Assembly (NCBI GenBank): GCA_028289425.1
Contig: JANQPL010000001.1
Coordinates: 124,001 to 188,000 of the forward strand
Direction: 5' to 3'
From: Alphaproteobacteria bacterium
Lineage (GTDB): Bacteria > Pseudomonadota > Alphaproteobacteria > JANQMY01
DNA length: 64,000 nucleotides
Shown: positions 57,304 through 64,000 of the stretch, piece by piece
Layout: every line of letters starts with the position of its first letter
Position numbering within the stretch: position 1 is the stretch's first letter
Position numbers and translations under genes: made by a program
The notes under the pieces: model-generated
The model's input: the letters and a program-made list of their open reading frames with translations, nothing else
What the model was told of the DNA's origin: nothing
The model's database searches: none

Positions 57304-58605
57304 ATGAAACACGGCGAAGAACAGAAGAAAGCGAATCCCACACCGGACGACATCAACCTTCTCGATCCGGCGGTTCAAGCTTGCCCCTACGCGGCATATT
57401 CGACGCTTCGCGAACAGGCCCCCGTGCGGCTTGCCCCCGAAACGGGCATGTTTGTGCTTACCAAATATGACGACGTGAAAGTTGCGTTCCAAGACCATGA
57501 AAGGTTCTCGAAAGACACGTCAGGGACCTTTGACCCTGAAGTGACGCCTTCGGGCTATGGGGGATGGAAGAACGCCGAAGCAGTTCGGAAGGTCTTTCAA
57601 GAAGAAGGATGGGAAGCCTGGCCCCAAGTCAATTCCCTGGGCAGTGAGCCCCCTATTCATGCCAAGTTCCGCAAGTTGATCGACCCTTCCTTCACGGCGG
57701 GCCGCATCAAGAAAATGGCTCCCTATATCGAAAAACTGATTCACGAACTCATTGACGAGTTCATTGATGACGGCGAGGTGGAATTCGTCGGCCAGTTTTG
57801 CGTGCCGCTGCCCATGCATGTGATCTCGGACCGCCTGGGGCTGCCGAAGGAAGATCTGCCAAAGCTGAAGGCGTGGTCGGGTGATCAGATCACCAGCATC
57901 AGCCGCCTTTTGTCGCCGGATGAGGAAGTCGACTGTGCCCGCCGGCTGGTGGCGTTTCAGCATTATCTCGTGGACCAGCTCGAGAAAAAGCGCAAGGAGC
58001 CGGCGGATGATATTCTGTCGGATCTTGCCCGCGTCGAGATTGGCGGGCCGTCAGGCGTCCGACTGGAAGATCTGATCTCGGTCATTTTCTCCGTTCATGT
58101 AGGCGGAAATGAATCGACCACGAATGCCTTGTCGTCCGGCTTGCTGCTTCTGCTCAAACATCCGGAAGTGATGAAGCGCATCCAAGATGACCGCGCCCTG
58201 ATCAGAAACTTCATCGAGGAAGACTTACGCCTGGAGTCACCTTTTCAAGCTTTTGCGCGACTGGTGCGCAAAGATTCCGAATTGCGGGGCGTTGCACTCC
58301 CGAAAGAATCGCTTCTGGACCTGCGGATGGGGGCCGCCAACCGGGACCCTGACGAGTTCGACAGACCGGATGAGATCAATCTGCAACGAAAGAATCCAGG
58401 CCGACACCTGGCGTTCGGCGTAGGCCATCACTATTGCGTCGGGGCGCCCTTGGCCCGTTTGGAAATGACGCTGGCATTCAACATTCTGTTTGACAGGTTG
58501 GCAAACATTCGCCTCACGCCCGGAAAGAACAAGCTTGATTACGTTCCGCACTATTTGGCGAGAGGTTTGAAGGAGCTGCATCTCACCTTCGACAAGGTGT
58601 CCTAG
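57304..58605 (+). CDS. Cytochrome P450 (paralogue 2)
   Basis: A 433-residue P450 with I-helix GGNESTTNALSSG, ExxR in EEDLRLESPF and heme loop HLAFGVGHHYCVGAPLAR. It is an evident paralogue of the enzyme at 42729, with the same lengths, the same EEGWEAWPQ/EEGWEGWPQ insertion near residue 95 and nearly identical helices. Two paralogous P450s in one island suggest successive oxidations or regio-variants on related substrates. ATG 57304 is chosen as the family start; an upstream TTG at 57286 is possible. It is followed nine bases later by the CoA-transferase gene, so they form an operon. Confidence 0.95.
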   Translation: MKHGEEQKKANPTPDDINLLDPAVQACPYAAYSTLREQAPVRLAPETGMFVLTKYDDVKVAFQDHERFSKDTSGTFDPEVTPSGYGGWKNAEAVRKVFQEEGWEAWPQVNSLGSEPPIHAKFRKLIDPSFTAGRIKKMAPYIEKLIHELIDEFIDDGEVEFVGQFCVPLPMHVISDRLGLPKEDLPKLKAWSGDQITSISRLLSPDEEVDCARRLVAFQHYLVDQLEKKRKEPADDILSDLARVEIGGPSGVRLEDLISVIFSVHVGGNESTTNALSSGLLLLLKHPEVMKRIQDDRALIRNFIEEDLRLESPFQAFARLVRKDSELRGVALPKESLLDLRMGAANRDPDEFDRPDEINLQRKNPGRHLAFGVGHHYCVGAPLARLEMTLAFNILFDRLANIRLTPGKNKLDYVPHYLARGLKELHLTFDKVS

Positions 58606-58614
58606 GAATTTCTG

Positions 58615-60936
58615 ATGAGGCAGAGAAAGTCGGGACCTTTACGGGGACTACGGGTGGTCAGCCTAGCCGAGAAGATGACGGCCAAATTGGTCGGCATGAT
58701 GTTGGCTGACAATGGCGCCACGGTCGTCGAAGTGGAAAGTCCCGGCAATGTGCGCGAACCCAATTGGGAAATCACCGAAGAAACATGGAGGCGGGGCAAG
58801 AACATCGTGCCGCTCGAAGGTCCAACGCAGCTTGCCCATTTGATTGGCGCCGCTGACGTGTTTGTGACCGACCTGGCGGCTCAAGCTCTTCAAGATCTTG
58901 ATGCCTCACCGCAAGTGCTTGCGGATCGCTGCAACAAGCTTGTGGTTTTGCAGATCAGCGGTTATGGCGCGTCGTCCGCGCGGCGCGACGCGCCATGGTC
59001 GGAAACATTGGTCATGGCCGAAATGGGGTTCCCCTGGCTGCAAGAAGGCCCACGCGACGGTCCGCGCATGCCAAGTTTTCAAGCCGGCTCCTATGCGGCC
59101 GCCTTTAACGGCATGTCGGGTCTTCTTGCAGCCCTTCATATCCGACGGGAAACCGGTAACGGCCAAATCATCGATACCTCGATTCTCGATGGTTTGACCG
59201 CCCAGCAACCCATGGGTTGGTATTGGAACGAGCGTCATCGGACACCCGACACTCCCATCGATATCGCCGGCGGCGGCATGGGCCGACTGGTTCTGGCGGC
59301 CTATCGCTGTCAAGATGATGAATGGGTCCACATTCATACCGGCGCGAAGGGCGCCTTCTCGCGTTTGATGGCACTTGCCGGCCTGGATGAGCAGATTCCT
59401 CCGCTGCCGATCACTGGCCAATCGGAAATCGGCCAACCCATCGAAAAATGGCAGCTGGAACTTATTCACGAAACGTTGCCGAAGCTCTTTGCCACCAAAC
59501 CCCGGCAGGCGTGGATCAAGATCCTACGCCGCAACGAAATCTCTGCCATGCCGGACCTTTTACCGGGGGAGTGTTTCGTCGATGAGCAGGCACTTGAAAA
59601 CCAGCTAAGCGCCCTAACCACATTGTCCAGCGGCGAAAGCGTGCGGGTCGCGGGCGCCGCTCTCAAGTTCTCCGAAACGCCGGCAGTAATGGGGTTTATT
59701 CCGGCGCAGCTGACAACGACGGAAGACGCAATCGACGAATTGCTCAAACACGCAAAAGAACCGGCCAGTTCAAAACGCAAGACGACGCCAAAGTATCCCT
59801 TGGCCGGTTTGCGGGTTGTGGATTTCGGGATCTATTTCGCAGGACCCTACGCGTCGCGTCTGCTTGCCGATCTAGGCGCGGATGTGATCAAGCTCGAAAA
59901 CCTTAATGGCTGTCCTATGCGCGCCATTTCGCAGGGCCGCTATTTCAACGCCGCCAATCATCACAAACGAACCATTGCCGTCGATTTAAAGCAGCCTCAA
60001 GCGCGCGACATCATTGCCCGGCTGGTGGCACAGTCCGACGTGGTCCATCATAATCTGCGGCCCGGCGTAGCAGAGACGTTAGGGATGGGGTATGCGGATC
60101 TTCAGGAAATCAACCCCTCACTTATCTATTGCCATTCTTCCGCCTTCGGATCGCTTGGGCCTTATAGGTATTTGCCGGGCTTTGAACCCTTATCGTCGGC
60201 CGTCACCGGGCTTCTCATGCGTCACGAAGGATGCCGCGATACCGGACCCTATGCCGCGATCGGCAGCATGGACCCCGGCAACGGTCTATTGGGCGCGGCA
60301 GGCATTCTTATGGCCCTGTATCACCGGGATAGAACCGGCGAAGGGCAACTGGTGGAATGCCCTCAAATGGGATCGGCGATCATGCATCTCGCCGACACGG
60401 TCATTCGTGAGGACGGCACGATACTCGATCCTTGCCGGGTCGATCGGGACCAGTACGGATTTGGCTGGTGGAAGCGCCTGTACCAATGTTCCGACGGCTG
60501 GATTGTCTTGGACGCGTGGTGCAAGGAAGCACGTTCCGCTTTGCTCCGCATGGCCGATGCTGACGAAGGGAACGCGCTCGACCGCCTGGGAAGCTGGGCA
60601 TTGGGGCAAAGTGTCGACGATGCCCTCGCTACTCTGAAGGAATTGTATGTGCCTGCAGGACGGGTGGGGCCACCATTCAGCAGCGATCGATTCTTCTTCG
60701 ATGAAGAAAACGTCCGTCAGAAGCGGGTGATTGAGTTTGCCGATCACCCCAAATGGGGACGCTATCGAGATCTTGGGCTTTTCTGGCGTTTCTCGCAGAC
60801 ACCTCTCCGAACGGCCGAGGACGGCCACTATGCGCCGGAGATCGGCCGGCATACTGCCGACATTCTCGGGGAACTCGGCTTCGACGAAGACCGCATCGCC
60901 GCGTGGTCGAAGCGCAAGATCGTGCGGGTGGCTTGA
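58615..60936 (+). CDS. Double-length family III CoA-transferase (CaiB/BaiF fusion)
   Basis: A 773-residue protein made of two complete CaiB/BaiF units, residues about 8-375 and 395-770, joined by a Lys/Ser-rich linker (EPASSKRKTTPK). Family III enzymes swap CoA between a donor thioester and a free acid through an Asp nucleophile. The N-terminal unit keeps it: Asp192 in IIDTSILDGLTA. The aligned position of the C-terminal unit is Gly586 (VECPQMGSAIM), so that half looks inactive and may bind substrate or maintain the interlocked fold, as family III dimers are intertwined. It probably activates the P450 product or the imported acid as CoA ester. AGGAA lies six bases before the ATG. Confidence 0.93.
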   Translation: MRQRKSGPLRGLRVVSLAEKMTAKLVGMMLADNGATVVEVESPGNVREPNWEITEETWRRGKNIVPLEGPTQLAHLIGAADVFVTDLAAQALQDLDASPQVLADRCNKLVVLQISGYGASSARRDAPWSETLVMAEMGFPWLQEGPRDGPRMPSFQAGSYAAAFNGMSGLLAALHIRRETGNGQIIDTSILDGLTAQQPMGWYWNERHRTPDTPIDIAGGGMGRLVLAAYRCQDDEWVHIHTGAKGAFSRLMALAGLDEQIPPLPITGQSEIGQPIEKWQLELIHETLPKLFATKPRQAWIKILRRNEISAMPDLLPGECFVDEQALENQLSALTTLSSGESVRVAGAALKFSETPAVMGFIPAQLTTTEDAIDELLKHAKEPASSKRKTTPKYPLAGLRVVDFGIYFAGPYASRLLADLGADVIKLENLNGCPMRAISQGRYFNAANHHKRTIAVDLKQPQARDIIARLVAQSDVVHHNLRPGVAETLGMGYADLQEINPSLIYCHSSAFGSLGPYRYLPGFEPLSSAVTGLLMRHEGCRDTGPYAAIGSMDPGNGLLGAAGILMALYHRDRTGEGQLVECPQMGSAIMHLADTVIREDGTILDPCRVDRDQYGFGWWKRLYQCSDGWIVLDAWCKEARSALLRMADADEGNALDRLGSWALGQSVDDALATLKELYVPAGRVGPPFSSDRFFFDEENVRQKRVIEFADHPKWGRYRDLGLFWRFSQTPLRTAEDGHYAPEIGRHTADILGELGFDEDRIAAWSKRKIVRVA

Positions 60937-60947
60937 TGGGAGGAGCC

Positions 60948-61214
60948 ATGAACACCGACGCGCCTGACATTGGTGCTTGGCTTTTCATCCTCGGCACCGC
61001 ATTGCTGTTTGTTGGCGCCTTGGCATTTCGCATCAACGGAATGCCGCGTCGATTGCGGCCGGGGCCGCGGAAGTCGACAGGCCCGACGGCCCTATCCATA
61101 GACGAACGGGGATTACGCTGGCTCGACCAATTTTCGTTCATGGTACTGACGATCCTCGTGATCGGGATGGCCTTGCTGCTTGCATCCCTGTGGCGCTGGG
61201 CCGGCGGCCCATGA
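60948..61214 (+). CDS. Small membrane protein of unknown function
   Basis: An 88-residue protein with two hydrophobic helices (IGAWLFILGTALLFVGALAF and SFMVLTILVIGMALLLASLW) separated by a basic, Pro-rich loop (RRLRPGPRKSTGP). ATG 60948 follows GGGAGG; an ATG at 60936 overlapping the CoA-transferase stop is an alternative. It is placed between that gene and a MAPEG gene, 16 bp before the latter, so it is probably a membrane partner of the MAPEG protein. I do not recognise a family. Confidence 0.7.
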   Translation: MNTDAPDIGAWLFILGTALLFVGALAFRINGMPRRLRPGPRKSTGPTALSIDERGLRWLDQFSFMVLTILVIGMALLLASLWRWAGGP

Positions 61215-61230
61215 GAGCCAGAGGCCCCCG

Positions 61231-61629
61231 ATGACGATTGGATCCACATTTCCGGTCACTTTCTTTTACGGTTCGCTGCTGGGGCTGATGCTGGTCTTCA
61301 TTTCAATTGAAGTCTTGCGGTATCGGGTGCGCGCCGTCGACCTGGGTGAAGACATCGCCCAGCGTATGCCGCGCGTCCAAGGCAACTTCATAGAATATGT
61401 CCCGCTGGCACTTATCCTCTTGGGGTTGTTGGAAGAAACCGGCGCCCCTGCCGCGGTTCTCCACGGACTCGGGATCACACTGCTCGTCGCACGGGTCATG
61501 CACGCCTACGGGCTTGGCTATCTAGGCTCGGCGAACTATCCGCGAACGGTTGGCACGCTTCTCACCTTTGTGGTGCTCGCGGCATTGAGCGTAGCAGGTC
61601 TCTACACGTCGGCGCAGGTCCTGCTTTGA
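61231..61629 (+). CDS. MAPEG family membrane protein
   Basis: A 132-residue protein with four membrane helices and the MAPEG signature RVQGNFIEYVPLALILLGLLEE, followed by VARVMHAYGLGYLG. Human relatives conjugate glutathione to, or reduce, lipophilic electrophiles and lipid hydroperoxides; bacterial members are glutathione-transferase-like. Near P450 and LLM oxygenases it may detoxify reactive epoxides or enones. AGAGG lies six bases before the ATG. It closes the P450-CoA-transferase-small protein-MAPEG series. Confidence 0.9.
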   Translation: MTIGSTFPVTFFYGSLLGLMLVFISIEVLRYRVRAVDLGEDIAQRMPRVQGNFIEYVPLALILLGLLEETGAPAAVLHGLGITLLVARVMHAYGLGYLGSANYPRTVGTLLTFVVLAALSVAGLYTSAQVLL

Positions 61630-61697
61630 AGGTCTGGCCGTGCGAACGATGGACAACTAAGGAAACGATGCAATGAGGCTTTCGCAGGAGGAACAAA

Positions 61698-62465
61698 ATG
61701 GGTCGGGTTGACGGCAAAGTCGCCATTGTAACGGGCGGTGCAGTGGGCCTTGGGCGCGCAGACGCGGTGTTGTTAGCGCAAGAAGGTGCACATGTGGTGG
61801 TGACTGACGTGGACACACAACAGGGATCTGCGGTTGCCGAAGAGATCGGCGGGTCCGCGTTTTTCCTGCACCATGACGTTACCAATGAAGCAACCTGGAT
61901 CGAGCTCATCGACACAGTCATGAACCGCCTGGGCCGGCTCGATATTTTGGTGAACAATGCTGGGATCGTTGTGCCGGAAAATCCCGAGACCACCACCCTC
62001 GACCAATTCAGGCAGGTGTGCGCCGTGAGCGTCGAGGGCACATTCTTGGGCTGCAAATATGCCATTCCAGCCATGAAAAAGTCCGACGGCGGATCGATTA
62101 TCAACATGTCTTCCGTGGGCGCCATCAATCCGCAGCCCGACGTGGCCGCTTATGCAGCGGCAAAAGGGGCCGTTCGCTCCTATACGCGGGCGGTTGCCAT
62201 CCACTGCGCCCAAAACGGTCTCAACATCCGGTGCAACTCCGTTGCTCCGTCTTCGATGGCAACGCCGATGGTCGCGGAGATTCAGAAGCAACTCGTTTCC
62301 AAGGGGCGGGTGGGTCCCAAACGTTCCGGCATGGGGGAACTCGGAGATCCCAACGATGTGGCCCATGCAGTGCTTTACTTGGCGTCGGACGAGTCAAGGC
62401 TGGTGAGCGGCGCAGAGATCGTGATCGACCATACAGTGACCGTCACTCAAGGGCTCGTACCCTAG
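61698..62465 (+). CDS. Short-chain dehydrogenase/reductase, hydroxysteroid-dehydrogenase-like
   Basis: A 255-residue SDR: KVAIVTGGAVGLGRADAVLL, VVTDVDTQQGSA (Asp for NAD specificity), DILVNNAGIVVPE, NMSSVGAINPQPDVAAY and YAAAKGAVRSYTRA. These strings resemble 3-beta/20-beta/7-alpha hydroxysteroid dehydrogenases and cyclopentanol dehydrogenase. CAGGAGGA precedes the ATG. It may oxidise a ring hydroxyl after the P450 step. It precedes the LLM gene by 22 bp; both probably share a transcript with the cyclase gene. Confidence 0.92.
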   Translation: MGRVDGKVAIVTGGAVGLGRADAVLLAQEGAHVVVTDVDTQQGSAVAEEIGGSAFFLHHDVTNEATWIELIDTVMNRLGRLDILVNNAGIVVPENPETTTLDQFRQVCAVSVEGTFLGCKYAIPAMKKSDGGSIINMSSVGAINPQPDVAAYAAAKGAVRSYTRAVAIHCAQNGLNIRCNSVAPSSMATPMVAEIQKQLVSKGRVGPKRSGMGELGDPNDVAHAVLYLASDESRLVSGAEIVIDHTVTVTQGLVP

Positions 62466-62487
62466 GCCGGTCAAGGAGAATCCAGCG

Positions 62488-63348
62488 ATGAAGTATGGAA
62501 TGGCGATTACGCTAACGATGGGGGGCAGTCCGGAAGATATCCTCACCTTGGCGCGAGCCATCGAAGAGCGGGGGTTTCATTCTCTTTACGTGCCCGAACA
62601 TGTCATCACTTTCGATGATATCCAGTCACCTTTTCCGTACACGGAAACAGGGGAAATCCCTGGCGGACAGATTATCAGTGCCATGGATCCGCTCATGGTC
62701 TTGGGATGGCTGGCAGGGCAGACAAAGACCATCCGCTTGACCACGAGTGTTTGCATTATACCTCAACGACATCCGGTTTACACAGCCCGCCACGCCGCGG
62801 ATGTCGACATACTTTCGGGGGGGCGACTCGATTTCGGCGTAGGAATCGGCTGGCTTAAGGAAGAATTCGACGCGCTGCACGTTCCCTTTAATGGTCGCGG
62901 CGCCCGCACCGTCGACTACCTGCACGTCATCAAGGCGCTCTGGTCGGAAGGGGTTTCGGAACATCACGGAGAATACTATGACTTGCCGGCCTGCGTGCAA
63001 ACCCCGAAACCGATTCAGCGTCCGGGACCGCCTATCCTAATGGGAGGGAACTCGGAAACTGCCATGCGCCGGACGGCGCAAATTGCTGATGGTTGGTATC
63101 CATTTCGCCTTTCTGTCGCGGAAGTGTCTGAAAAACTCTCCATACTGAACGATTATCTGCGGGAAGAAGGACGCTCACCGAAGAATTTTGAAATCCGTCT
63201 TGGCGCCCCAATGAAACAGATCGACCCGGGGCTTGCAGACCAATACGAGAATGCCGGCGTTCACCAACTGATCCTGCGGCCGCGCGGCCGCACCATGGAC
63301 GACCAACTAGCCTGGCTCGATGAGGCGGCGAAACTTGCATTCGATTAA
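62488..63348 (+). CDS. Luciferase-like (LLM) oxidoreductase
   Basis: A 286-residue LLM barrel protein of the TIGR03619 type: GFHSLYVPEHVITFDDIQSP, RLTTSVCIIPQRHPVYTARH, LSGGRLDFGVGIGWLKEEFD and PILMGGNSETAMRRTA. It shares the fold but little detail with the LLM proteins at 48013 and 56144. CAAGGAGAA lies before the ATG. Its last 29 bases overlap the start of the cyclase gene, a sign of translational coupling and hence of a shared job. Cofactor (FMN or F420) unknown. Confidence 0.92.
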   Translation: MKYGMAITLTMGGSPEDILTLARAIEERGFHSLYVPEHVITFDDIQSPFPYTETGEIPGGQIISAMDPLMVLGWLAGQTKTIRLTTSVCIIPQRHPVYTARHAADVDILSGGRLDFGVGIGWLKEEFDALHVPFNGRGARTVDYLHVIKALWSEGVSEHHGEYYDLPACVQTPKPIQRPGPPILMGGNSETAMRRTAQIADGWYPFRLSVAEVSEKLSILNDYLREEGRSPKNFEIRLGAPMKQIDPGLADQYENAGVHQLILRPRGRTMDDQLAWLDEAAKLAFD

Positions 63349-64000
63349 CCCAAACACCTCACTGAAAACTGAAGTTTCACGAGCGCTCGACAGGTCGCTG
63401 GAATGGGCCGCATCGCGCCAGGCCGACGGTGGATGGTGGGTCGGCCAATTTGAGTCGAATGCCAGCATTGATGCCGAGTGGATTACTGCACTTCACATTA
63501 TGAACCTCTCAGATCACCCAATCATCGAGGGGCTTGTCCACTCACTCGTTGAGCGTCAGCGGCCGGATGGCTCCTGGGACACACATTCCGGCGCGCCGAG
63601 CGGAGATATCAGCACGACGGTGGAAGTCCATTTGGCCCTGCGGATCTCGGGCATGCCCGCCACATCAAAAGTGCTGGAGAAGAGTCGGGATTGGATTCTC
63701 AAACATGGGGGTCTTCGCGAAGTTCGCGTATTTACCCGTTATTGGCTGGCCATGGTTGGTGAATGGCCATGGCGGCATACGCCCAATCTTCCGCCGGAGA
63801 TTATCTGGCTCCCCAAGTGGCTTCCCTTTAACATCTATCATTTCGCCGCATGGGCGCGGGCAACCCTACTGCCCCTCATGGTGCTTAGCGCCAATCGGCC
63901 GGTCTGGACGTGCGGTGGACGTGCGCAGCTCGACGAATTGTTCCCGGGCGGACGGCACGCATTCGACTATTCATTGCCTAAGGCCGGCCCGAAAAGTATT
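63320..64000 (+). CDS. Squalene-hopene cyclase family protein (N-terminal part, runs off window)
   Basis: The frame opens at ATG 63320 inside the LLM gene and is open to the window end (227 codons, roughly one third of a normal cyclase of 630-720 residues). Residues 18-45 have RALDRSLEWAASRQADGGWW and ESNASIDAEW; then come the QW-type repeat ERQRPDGSWDT, GDISTTVEVHLALRISG and, from about residue 120, GGLREVRVFTRYWLAMVGEW and PWRHTPNLPPEIIWLPKWLP, NIYHFAAWARATLLPLMVL. These are characteristic for class II triterpene cyclases that turn squalene into hopene or related polycycles at the membrane. The catalytic DxDD motif would be beyond the edge. Coupled to an LLM and an SDR gene rather than to hopanoid genes, it could work on a different isoprenoid. 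Confidence 0.92.
   Translation, partial: MRRRNLHSINPNTSLKTEVSRALDRSLEWAASRQADGGWWVGQFESNASIDAEWITALHIMNLSDHPIIEGLVHSLVERQRPDGSWDTHSGAPSGDISTTVEVHLALRISGMPATSKVLEKSRDWILKHGGLREVRVFTRYWLAMVGEWPWRHTPNLPPEIIWLPKWLPFNIYHFAAWARATLLPLMVLSANRPVWTCGGRAQLDELFPGGRHAFDYSLPKAGPKSI

Overview
This 64 kb window looks like part of a catabolic chromosome region from a Gram-negative proteobacterium, most likely an alphaproteobacterium of the oligotrophic or aromatic/terpenoid-degrading kind. Three large TonB-dependent receptors indicate an outer membrane. The base composition is moderately GC-rich. There are seven classical or atypical short-chain dehydrogenases, several CoA-thioester enzymes, two P450s and three luciferase-like oxidoreductases. 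I see no rRNA, tRNA, CRISPR array, intact insertion sequence or phage gene. Genus-level placement is not possible from the sequence alone.

Region 1 (1-9.3 kb) is built round an XRE-cupin repressor (1239-1976). It holds a partial TonB receptor, an SDR + HyuB + HyuA operon on the minus strand, and a divergent SDR + hotdog thioesterase + BKACE operon on the plus strand. Both divergent promoters carry the same near-palindrome (TGCRTATACGCA-like) in pairs 30 bp apart, so this looks like one regulon. Region 2 (9.3-12.8 kb) is tdh-kbl with a divergent XRE-cupin regulator, then about 630 bp of gene-free DNA with a symmetrical direct-repeat/inverted-repeat element. Region 3 (12.8-19.2 kb, minus strand) carries a dienoyl-CoA isomerase-like protein, an amidase, an enolase-superfamily dehydratase, a class III aminotransferase and an aldehyde dehydrogenase.

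Region 4 (19.2-27.2 kb) contains a LacI-family repressor, an acyl-CoA dehydrogenase and a divergent LeuCD pair on the plus strand, then a hydrolase and a TonB receptor on the minus strand. The palindrome ATGATAACGTTATCAT sits on the promoters of the aldehyde dehydrogenase, the acyl-CoA dehydrogenase and the TonB receptor, which gives a concrete LacI regulon. Region 5 (27.4-32.4 kb) is a beta-oxidation-like operon (SCP2-type thiolase, two hotdog dehydratase halves, SDR, enoyl-CoA hydratase/isomerase, ABA4-like membrane protein). It is divergent from a TetR repressor, and a TTACTGATCAGTAA palindrome lies between them and again beside the TonB promoter. Region 6 (32.6-37.5 kb) has two transporters, a VOC protein and an ACAD10/LvaA-like kinase.

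Region 7 (37.6-64 kb) is the least ordinary part: a dense oxidative island with a Rieske ferredoxin, DUF2889 protein, SDRs, EthD-type proteins, two paralogous P450s, a NmrA-like reductase, a cysteine-less thiolase-fold protein paired with a DUF35 protein (Ltp2/ChsH2-like), two ACMSD-type amidohydrolases (one without its metal ligands), three LLM oxidoreductases, a thioredoxin-like 2Fe-2S ferredoxin with a tiny Cys-rich partner, a FadR/GntR regulator, a third TonB receptor, an MFS carrier, a double-length family III CoA-transferase, a MAPEG protein and, cut by the window edge, a squalene-hopene-cyclase-family gene. Several of its promoters share a TGCGTATnnTTAT element. My reading, which is inference, is an inducible pathway that imports a large hydrophobic substrate, activates it as a CoA ester, oxidises it with P450/LLM/SDR enzymes and shortens it by aldolytic and thiolytic steps. 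The cyclase raises the possibility that a triterpenoid is made or remodelled here. The substrate is not determined by the sequence.
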